Assembly: GCA_937902565.1 (NCBI GenBank)
Contig: CALFMX010000022.1
Span: 1 to 6,639 of the forward strand
DNA: 6,639 nt
DNA from: an uncultured Spirochaetales bacterium
GTDB lineage: Bacteria; Spirochaetota; Spirochaetia; Sphaerochaetales; Sphaerochaetaceae
Direction: 5' to 3'
Below, one piece after another: positions 1-5,282 of the stretch. A model generated the notes under the pieces. The model did no database searches and was not told where the DNA came from. It saw nothing but the letters and a program-made list of their open reading frames with translations. How positions within the stretch are numbered: position 1 is the stretch's first letter; the number at the start of each line of letters is the position of its first letter. The translations under genes were made by a program, and so were the position numbers.

Positions 1-2
1 GG

Positions 3-641
3 GAGTTTGCAGCCATCGAGGTCAAGAAGACGCCCAAGATCAAGGTGGGGATCGTCGGGGAGATCTACATGAAGTACGCCCCGCTCGGCAACAATGACCT
101 GCAGGCCTTCCTCGAGGAGCAGGGCTGCGAGGTCTTCGTCCCCTCGGTGATGGGCTTCCTCTACTACGGCTTCGACAACGCCTACACCGACCGCACCTAC
201 TATGGGGGGCGGTGGTTCATCTCCCTGGCCACCAAAGCAGCCCTCCACGTCCTCTTCAAGGTCGAACAGATGGCCCGTGACGCCATGGAGGAGAGCGGGG
301 TATTCACCGTCGCCATGCCCTACCGGGAGATGAAGAAGCTCAATGAGGGCCTGATCGACTACGGGGTGAAGATGGGAGAGGGGTGGCTGCTCACCGCCGA
401 GATGCTCGACCTCATCCACATGGGCTACCCCAACATCGTCTGCACCCAACCCTTCGGCTGCCTGCCCAACCACATCTGTGCCAAGGGGATGATCAGGGCG
501 GTGACCGAGCGCGAGAGCGAGGCCAACATCGTGGCCATCGACTACGACCCCTCGGCCACCAGGGTCAACCAGGAGAACCGTATCAAGCTCATGCTCGCCA
601 TCGCCTCGGAGCGGATGAGGGAGAACGGGGAACTCTCCTGA
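3..641 (+). CDS. 2-hydroxyacyl-CoA dehydratase/activase-type protein, C-terminal part (5' partial)
   Basis: The reading frame is open from the left edge, so only the last 212 residues are seen and the true start lies upstream; the GTG at 45 is internal. The fragment resembles the C-terminal end of the long proteins (often over 1000 residues) that join a BadF/HgdC-type ATPase activase to a DUF2229/HgdB-like dehydratase region. Supporting marks are the GEGWLLTAEM stretch, CTQPFGCLPNHIC with cysteines spaced C-x5-C-x5-C (fragment residues 147, 153, 159), and the closing DYDPSATRVNQENRIKLML. In characterised relatives, the activase uses ATP to drive an electron from a 4Fe-4S cluster onto a dehydratase that removes water from 2-hydroxyacyl-CoA. 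The substrate of the large fused proteins is mostly unknown, and so it is here. The cysteines are plausible iron-sulfur ligands, which is inference. The gene ends 43 bases before pgl and probably belongs to a separate transcription unit. Confidence 0.82.
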   Translation, partial: EFAAIEVKKTPKIKVGIVGEIYMKYAPLGNNDLQAFLEEQGCEVFVPSVMGFLYYGFDNAYTDRTYYGGRWFISLATKAALHVLFKVEQMARDAMEESGVFTVAMPYREMKKLNEGLIDYGVKMGEGWLLTAEMLDLIHMGYPNIVCTQPFGCLPNHICAKGMIRAVTERESEANIVAIDYDPSATRVNQENRIKLMLAIASERMRENGELS

Positions 642-649
642 AGATCCCC
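627..649 (+). terminator. weak Rho-independent terminator candidate after the dehydratase gene
   Basis: GGGGA at 627-631 pairs with TCCCC at 645-649. One A-A mismatch and two further pairs (633-643, 634-642) follow, closing a loop of about seven bases. The stem spans the stop codon at 639-641, and a T-rich but interrupted tract runs from 650 to 670. Position and order fit an intrinsic terminator, but the stem is short and the T tract is broken, so termination may be partial. Confidence 0.35.
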
Positions 650-672
650 TGTCTTTTATCCTATTCTTTTAG

Positions 673-678
673 TATAGT
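673..678 (+). promoter_or_regulatory. putative -10 box for pgl-zwf (possible leaderless transcript)
   Basis: TATAGT at 673-678 matches five of six bases of the sigma-70 -10 consensus and sits in a short AT-rich island within GC-rich DNA. No convincing -35 element is found 16-18 bases upstream; the best candidates around 649-656 (for example CTGTCT) match only about half the consensus. Seven bases downstream of the box is base 685, the A of the pgl ATG, so transcription from here would give an mRNA with little or no 5' leader. The missing Shine-Dalgarno sequence before that ATG agrees with this. Confidence 0.45.
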
Positions 679-684
679 ATTTGC

Positions 685-1329
685 ATGAAGACGCTACGCA
701 TCACGGAAAGCACGGCCTTCAGCGCCTTGGTTGCCAACGACCTCAAGACCCTCGCTGCAAAAAAAGAGGGGCACATCCACATTGCGCTGCCCGGTGGGCG
801 CAGCGCCGCCTCCATCATAGAGGCGATCGTGGCTGTGCCTGACATCCTCTTTCGCACAACCCTCTACCTCGTCGACGAACGCCTCGAGGGGGAGCGAAAT
901 AGTGACACGCTCCTCGTTGCAGGCCTCCAGGCCGCCTTTGACCGTGGCCTGATGGACCGTACCCAGTTGAAAGTACCTGCCGTTGGGGAGGTGTTGAGCA
1001 CGTCCCGGTTTGACCGGGTCTACCTCGGCATCGGGGAGGATGGGCACTTTGCCTCCCTCTTTCCCGGCTCCTTCACCACTGAAGGAAACGAGCAGGTCAT
1101 CCTCGTCCCCGATAGCCCCAAGCCCCCCCTCCGCCGCGCCACCCTCTCCTACCACGGCTTCGGGACCTTGGCGAGGGGAGCGGAGGTCTCTCTCCTCTAC
1201 TTCGGCGAGTCGAAGCGCGAAGCACTTGGCCGCATGCTCGCCTCACAGGAGGGTCCGCTCACCCTTCCGAGTGCGTTCTTCAAGACCCTTGAGTGCACCC
1301 TGACCATCATCACCGATCTGGAGGCGTAA
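685..1329 (+). CDS. pgl: 6-phosphogluconolactonase
   Basis: This cytoplasmic enzyme hydrolyses 6-phosphoglucono-1,5-lactone to 6-phosphogluconate, the second step of the oxidative pentose phosphate pathway. The 214 residues fall slightly below the usual 220-250 of the DevB/SOL-type family. Visible family marks are the phosphate-binding PGGRS (36-40), DER (64-66), the signature GIGEDGHFASLFPG (115-128) and SPKPPLRRATL (144-154), in the expected order. The ATG at 685 is the first start after an in-frame stop (TAG at 670-672), and the protein then begins as expected for the family. No purine-rich ribosome binding site precedes it; the upstream bases are AT-rich and contain a -10-like box. The stop is one base from the zwf start, so the two genes are almost certainly co-transcribed and translationally coupled. 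They catalyse consecutive reactions, which strengthens both assignments. Confidence 0.95.
   Translation: MKTLRITESTAFSALVANDLKTLAAKKEGHIHIALPGGRSAASIIEAIVAVPDILFRTTLYLVDERLEGERNSDTLLVAGLQAAFDRGLMDRTQLKVPAVGEVLSTSRFDRVYLGIGEDGHFASLFPGSFTTEGNEQVILVPDSPKPPLRRATLSYHGFGTLARGAEVSLLYFGESKREALGRMLASQEGPLTLPSAFFKTLECTLTIITDLEA
1320..1324 (+). promoter_or_regulatory. ribosome binding site of zwf
   Basis: GGAGG lies inside the last codons of pgl, six bases before the zwf ATG at 1331. It supports that start and means ribosomes finishing pgl pass directly over the zwf initiation site. The strong site here contrasts with the absence of one before pgl. Confidence 0.75.
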
Positions 1330-1330
1330 C

Positions 1331-2680
1331 ATGAGACGTATCATCATACAGTATGGAGGGACGGGGGACCTGGCAGAGAAGAAGCTCTACCCCGCGTACC
1401 GGAACCTGATGGAGCGGGGGTACGAGTTCGAGCTGCTCGCCCTCGGGCGCCGCTTCTCCACTCGGGAGGAGTTTCTCGCCTCCCTGGCACACGGTGCACC
1501 CCCCTCCTTCCTAGAGCACCTCCACTACCTCCACTACGACATGAACGGCCCGGATGCGGTCAGCCAGCTTGCATCGGCGATCATGGCGCTGGTCAAGGGG
1601 ACGAGTGAGGTGGAGCTCATCTACTACCTCGCCCTCCAGCCCTCCCTCTATGAAGCGGCCATCGGGGAGATCAAGGCGATCGACGCCACCCTTGCCTGCC
1701 ACTGTACGCTGAAGAAGAAGATCATCGTCGAAAAGCCCTTCGGCTTCGACACGGAGAGCGCCCTCAGGTACAACACCATCCTCGAGCAGGCGTTCACCGA
1801 CCAGGAGATCTATCGGGTCGACCACTACCTCGGCAAGGAGTTCATGCAGAACCTCCTGCTCATGCGCTTTCACAACGATATCATCCGCCGCATCTGGGAC
1901 AACCAGACCATCGAGTCGATCCAGATCATCTTCGACGAGGAGCACGGCGTCGACCAACGCCTCGGCTTCTATGAGCAGATCGGGGTGGTGCGCGACACCA
2001 TACAGAACCACATCCTGCAGATCATCACCTTCCTGACGATGGCTGAACCCGCCTCGATCTCCTTCGAGGACATCGTCATCGAGAAGCAGAAGGTCCTGCG
2101 CTCGATCTCCCCCATCGAGGAGTTCCATATGGGTCGCTATGAGAGCCTGGGCGCCAACAGCGGCCGGGTGATCACCACCCCCACCTACGCCGCCTTCAAG
2201 CTCTTCGTGAACACCTACTACTTTGCCGGCATCCCCATCTACGTGAGGACCGGCAAGATGCAGAAGAAGGCGAAGAGCCTGATCTACATCAAGTTCAAGA
2301 ACACCACCCGTGAGGTGATGCACGACGAATCGATTGCGGAGAATGGGGTGATCATCACCATCCATCCTGAGCTGACGATCGATATCAGCATGAACCTGAA
2401 GGTGCCCAACACCAGCTGGAAGAGCAAGCCGGTGCTCTTCCGCTTCAACCAGAGCGAGACCTTCGGTGTGAATACCCCCGAAGCGTATGAGCAGATCGTC
2501 GAGAAGATCCTCCTCTCCGACAAGAGCCTCTTCCCCACGATGGAGGAGATCACCGAGAGCTGGAGGATCGTCGCCCCGATGCTCACCGACGACGCTCCCG
2601 TCGAGGTCTATCCGGTGCGCACCCTCCCCCGCTTCACCCAAGCCATGGCCAAGGAGAACAATTTTACGTGGTTTGCGTGA
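1331..2680 (+). CDS. zwf: glucose-6-phosphate 1-dehydrogenase
   Basis: This cytoplasmic enzyme oxidises glucose-6-phosphate to 6-phosphogluconolactone, normally reducing NADP+, and is the entry step of the oxidative pentose phosphate pathway. The dinucleotide-binding motif is GGTGDLAEKKL (9-19). Arg40-Arg41 after the second strand sit where the 2'-phosphate of NADP+ is usually bound, which suggests NADP+ preference. EKPFG is at 134-138, the substrate-binding signature RVDHYLGKE at 162-170, and RDTIQNHILQ at 221-230 holds the expected catalytic His227. A YVRTGK motif occurs further on. The protein has 449 residues against the usual 480-510; it is trimmed at both ends, and the C-terminal tail lacks the common YPAGSWGP-like segment. 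All active-site motifs are intact, so I expect a working enzyme. It is coupled to pgl upstream, and its last 17 bases overlap the 3' end of the opposing mutase gene. Confidence 0.95.
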   Translation: MRRIIIQYGGTGDLAEKKLYPAYRNLMERGYEFELLALGRRFSTREEFLASLAHGAPPSFLEHLHYLHYDMNGPDAVSQLASAIMALVKGTSEVELIYYLALQPSLYEAAIGEIKAIDATLACHCTLKKKIIVEKPFGFDTESALRYNTILEQAFTDQEIYRVDHYLGKEFMQNLLLMRFHNDIIRRIWDNQTIESIQIIFDEEHGVDQRLGFYEQIGVVRDTIQNHILQIITFLTMAEPASISFEDIVIEKQKVLRSISPIEEFHMGRYESLGANSGRVITTPTYAAFKLFVNTYYFAGIPIYVRTGKMQKKAKSLIYIKFKNTTREVMHDESIAENGVIITIHPELTIDISMNLKVPNTSWKSKPVLFRFNQSETFGVNTPEAYEQIVEKILLSDKSLFPTMEEITESWRIVAPMLTDDAPVEVYPVRTLPRFTQAMAKENNFTWFA

Positions 2681-4151
2681 ACCTGCCCTGAAGCGCCAGG
2701 AGCGCTTCAACCAACGGGAGTCCCACCGCTTCGTTCTCTGCGATGACCTCGAACCTCAACAGGCTCTCCTCACTCTCGCTGATACGTTGGAAGAGTTGCA
2801 GCCACCCCCTCTCAAGCCCATAGGTGCCCGTATCCACGCCTCTTCTGTAGAGGACTGCACCCAGCGAGTGTCCGCTACCATCGTGTTCGATGCGCGTAGC
2901 CCCCATCCCGGCCATCAAGGCCTCGATCTGGGCAAGCAGAGCGGTACGCTGGCCACCATCGGGGATGGTGATGGACCACTCCCGCCGACGGTAGAAGCTC
3001 TGTTGCAGCGCCTGGGCCTCGTTGAACACCTTTGGATTCTCCTTGAACGCCTTGAGGATCAGGAGCAGATAGAAGAGGGTGTTCTCCCCGGCAAGACGCC
3101 TGGAGTCCGGTTTTGACGGGTCGGTCGGCAGTTGGTAGAAGTAGTGGGCCGACTCCTCGGCTGCGCAGAGGTAGCGGGGCTGCCGGCTCTGGCGCATGAC
3201 ATGCTTTACCGCCGAGTGGCCGTTTCTCACAATGTCGATCTGCACCCCTTTGCCTGCAATCTCATTGAACACGATCGGCGATGCCTTCGGGTCAAAGAGC
3301 ACGGCAAGCGGCTCCTCATGTGGGTTGAGTGCCTTAAGTTGATCGATGATGGAATACATGACGAATGACGGGGTGAGCTGGGCTCCATCCACGAGGAGGT
3401 CCATGCGATCGCCATCGCCATCGAACGCAAAGAGGAGCGGAACCTGATGGGTGCGGATGAAGGTCAGTGCCTCCTCCATGCTCTCCTTCCTGCCCGGGTT
3501 GGGCTCACCCAAGGGGAAGTTCCCATTGGGGACAGGGTGGAGGGGGGTGCACGCCACCCCAGCCCTCCCAAGGCCAACCATGATGGCCGTTGCACTGCTG
3601 CCATTGAGGAATTCACAGGCAATCGAAAGCCCCGACAGCTCCCCCCTTCCAACGTGGGCCAGCGCCATCGAGTATTCGATGTACGGTGTGAGCGTGTCGA
3701 TGACCTTCACTGCCCCCGCTCTCGTGGCGGACGGCAGTGGTGTGCCCTCCTCATAGGCGCGTGCAACCGAGGCCAGCCCGCTCTCCATGCTGATGGGAGA
3801 GAGGTCGGGCCCGACAAGCTTCATTCCAAGGTAGGAGCCCGGGTTGTGGCTGGCGGTGATCATCACGCCACACGGTGCATCGTGGAGCATGCAGGCATTG
3901 TAGAATTGGCACGAACCGACCGGATTGGGGTCGACGTACACAACAAGCCCGGCACGACTGCAGGTGTTCACCATCTCTTCGAGGAGCGTTTCACCGCCGA
4001 GCCGTGCATCGCGGCAGAGCACGATCGAGTCGGCTTTGAGCACGCATGCCATGTAGTAGGCCACCGCCACGGCAACTCGTCTCCCGCCCTCCCCTGCAAA
4101 GCACTCGCGCTTTGCACGGATATCGTGAGCTTTGAACATCGGGTGGTACAT
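2664..4151 (-). CDS. phosphohexomutase, phosphomannomutase/phosphoglucomutase family
   Basis: Enzymes of this alpha-D-phosphohexomutase family move phosphate between C1 and C6 of hexoses through a phosphoserine, linking glucose-6-P or mannose-6-P to the 1-phosphates used for polysaccharide and nucleotide-sugar synthesis. The 495 residues are somewhat longer than the usual 450-470. Seen in order are FKAHDIR (6-12), CRDARL (46-51), the catalytic loop TASHNP (99-104, Ser101), the metal loop DGDGDR (244-249), the sugar-recognition loop AEESAHYFY (331-339), and a C-terminal phosphate loop near 456-466. SAH rather than SGH in the recognition loop is more like ManB-type phosphomannomutases, but specificity cannot be fixed by eye. 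The phosphate loop RISESEESLLR departs from the usual RxSNTEPxxR. The ATG at 4151 has a GAAGG site seven bases upstream and lies two bases after the ABC ATPase stop, so the gene is probably the last of the transporter operon. Its 3' end overlaps zwf. Confidence 0.9.
   Translation of the reverse strand: MYHPMFKAHDIRAKRECFAGEGGRRVAVAVAYYMACVLKADSIVLCRDARLGGETLLEEMVNTCSRAGLVVYVDPNPVGSCQFYNACMLHDAPCGVMITASHNPGSYLGMKLVGPDLSPISMESGLASVARAYEEGTPLPSATRAGAVKVIDTLTPYIEYSMALAHVGRGELSGLSIACEFLNGSSATAIMVGLGRAGVACTPLHPVPNGNFPLGEPNPGRKESMEEALTFIRTHQVPLLFAFDGDGDRMDLLVDGAQLTPSFVMYSIIDQLKALNPHEEPLAVLFDPKASPIVFNEIAGKGVQIDIVRNGHSAVKHVMRQSRQPRYLCAAEESAHYFYQLPTDPSKPDSRRLAGENTLFYLLLILKAFKENPKVFNEAQALQQSFYRRREWSITIPDGGQRTALLAQIEALMAGMGATRIEHDGSGHSLGAVLYRRGVDTGTYGLERGWLQLFQRISESEESLLRFEVIAENEAVGLPLVEALLALQGRFTQTT
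2689..2709. terminator. perfect hairpin at the convergent zwf/mutase gene ends
   Basis: TGAAGCGC at 2689-2696 is followed by five loop bases and its exact reverse complement GCGCTTCA at 2702-2709. It begins eight bases after the zwf stop and lies within codons near the end of the mutase gene (about residues 481-488). No T run follows on either strand, so it is not a canonical intrinsic terminator. It could slow polymerase, protect the 3' end of zwf mRNA, or be a chance result of codon choice (alternating Leu and Ala codons). Confidence 0.3.
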
Positions 4152-4153
4152 GA

Positions 4154-5269
4154 TTATGCCTTCGTGAGTGTTCCTTGGGCGATGAGTCGGCCGTCCTCTC
4201 GATCAAAGAGGTTGATTCCAGCCCCCTTGAAGGTGAGACCAACGAGCTTTCCCACCTCGAAGTCAAGGTCGCCGAAGATCACCGAATGGAGGCGGATGCC
4301 GTCAAGGTCGAGGGCAACGATCGTCTCCATGCCGCTGGGCAGAGAGCTCTGGATCTCAGCCTCAATCGTGGCCCCCTCCTCAACGATGGTGATGTGTTCG
4401 GGCCTGATGCCCAGCGTCACCTGCTTCCCCTCCTTCAGGGCAAGGGGGGCATTGGCAGTGAACTTCAACCTGCTGGCCGTTCCGAATTTCAACACCAGCG
4501 GTGTGGCTGTCTCCACCTCCGCCTCGATCAGGTTGATGTTCGGTGAGCCGACAAAATCGGCGGCAAACGTATTGGCCGGCTTGCGGTAGACCTCAAGTGG
4601 CGGTGCATACTGCTGTGTATACCCCTCCTTCATCAAGCACACCATCGTCGAGAGGGTCATCGCTTCCAGCTGGTCGTGGGTGACATACACGAAGGTTGAG
4701 TCGGTTTCCCGGTGGAGGCGCTTGAGCTCCGTACGCATCTCCATGCGCAACTTGGCATCGAGGTTTGAGAGGGGCTCATCCATGAAGAGCGCCTTCGGTC
4801 CGGTCGACAGGGTCCGGGCTATGGCGACCCGCTGCTGCTGCCCGCCACTGAGCTCGGAGGGGTAACGGGCGGAGAATTCAGTGATCTTGAGCATCTCAAG
4901 GAGCTCTTCCACCCGGTCGGCAATCCGGTCCTTCGGCCATTTTAGGTTTTCAAGGCCGAATGAGATGTTCTTGTAGACGGTCATGTGAGGCCAGAGCGCG
5001 TAGTTCTGGAAGAGGAAGCCGACATCCCGTTTATCCGGGGGCACATCGATGCCCTCCTCGCTGGAGAACACCACCCGGTCATTGATCGTGATGGTCCCTT
5101 CGGTGGGGGTCTCAAGACCGGCTATCATCCGCAGGGTCGTGGTCTTCCCACAGCCCGAGGGCCCGAGAAGGGTCACGAACGAACGGTCATCGATTATCAT
5201 GTTCAAGTCGTCGACTGCAACAAACTTTCCAAACATCTTGGTTACGTGCTTCAATTCAATCCTTGGCAT
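4154..5269 (-). CDS. ABC transporter ATP-binding protein (FbpC/AfuC/UgpC-like)
   Basis: This is the cytoplasmic ATPase that powers import through the neighbouring permease. With the ATG at 5269 the protein has 371 residues, normal for importer ATPases with C-terminal regulatory domains. Visible are Walker A GPSGCGKT (36-43), a Q-loop in FQNYALWPHMTV (Gln88), the signature LSGGQQQR (140-147), Walker B ALFMDEP with Glu165, the D-loop SNLD (168-171), and the switch His198. The TOBE-like C-terminal part contains GIRPEHI (287-293). NTFAADFVGSPNINL, which leads into the TOBE region, resembles MalK/UgpC sugar ATPases, while the permease partner resembles FbpB, so the ATPase alone does not settle the substrate. 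I chose the ATG because AAGGAG precedes it by six bases. A TTG at 5296 would add nine residues and overlap the permease gene but has no comparable site. The residues after the switch histidine read STMVCLMKEG in place of the usual DRIxVMxxG. Confidence 0.93.
   Translation of the reverse strand: MPRIELKHVTKMFGKFVAVDDLNMIIDDRSFVTLLGPSGCGKTTTLRMIAGLETPTEGTITINDRVVFSSEEGIDVPPDKRDVGFLFQNYALWPHMTVYKNISFGLENLKWPKDRIADRVEELLEMLKITEFSARYPSELSGGQQQRVAIARTLSTGPKALFMDEPLSNLDAKLRMEMRTELKRLHRETDSTFVYVTHDQLEAMTLSTMVCLMKEGYTQQYAPPLEVYRKPANTFAADFVGSPNINLIEAEVETATPLVLKFGTASRLKFTANAPLALKEGKQVTLGIRPEHITIVEEGATIEAEIQSSLPSGMETIVALDLDGIRLHSVIFGDLDFEVGKLVGLTFKGAGINLFDREDGRLIAQGTLTKA
4159..4163 (-). promoter_or_regulatory. 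ribosome binding site of the phosphohexomutase gene
   Basis: Read on the minus strand, GAAGG lies in the final codons of the ABC ATPase gene, seven bases before the mutase ATG at 4151. It supports that start over the second in-frame Met (residue 5) and indicates translational coupling to the transporter. Confidence 0.65.
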
Positions 5270-5275
5270 AGGAGA

Positions 5276-5281
5276 CTCCTT
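5276..5281 (-). promoter_or_regulatory. ribosome binding site deciding the ABC ATPase start
   Basis: AAGGAG on the minus strand, six bases before the ATG at 5269, is close to the ideal anti-Shine-Dalgarno match. It falls in the 13-base gap after the permease stop and rules in favour of the ATG over the in-frame TTG at 5296. Confidence 0.8.
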
Positions 5282-5282
5282 G

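Noticed and set aside
694..1155. A 153-codon minus-strand frame opposite pgl
   Set aside because: It is antisense to a gene with clear lactonase signatures and is Gly/Glu/Val-rich without recognisable features.
1511..2710. A 399-codon open frame on the minus strand opposite zwf
   Set aside because: It is rich in Asp, Val, Leu, His, Gly and Glu with no recognisable domain, as expected when a GC-rich gene is read in antisense. It lies almost wholly within zwf, whose family motifs are unmistakable.
2487..3116. A 209-codon plus-strand frame spanning the zwf end and the mutase
   Set aside because: It starts out of frame within zwf with Ser/Arg/Pro-rich sequence and continues antisense to the mutase; there is no motif and it crosses real gene boundaries.
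3447..4589. A 380-codon open frame on the plus strand opposite the mutase and ATPase genes
   Set aside because: It runs across two well-supported genes on the other strand, has a low-complexity Arg/Ala/His-rich composition and no known motifs, and is explained by codon bias.
5270..5280. AGGAG-T-CTCCT inverted repeat at the ATPase ribosome binding site as a regulatory hairpin
   Set aside because: The single-base centre cannot form a tight loop; only about three pairs would remain, too weak to mask the site.
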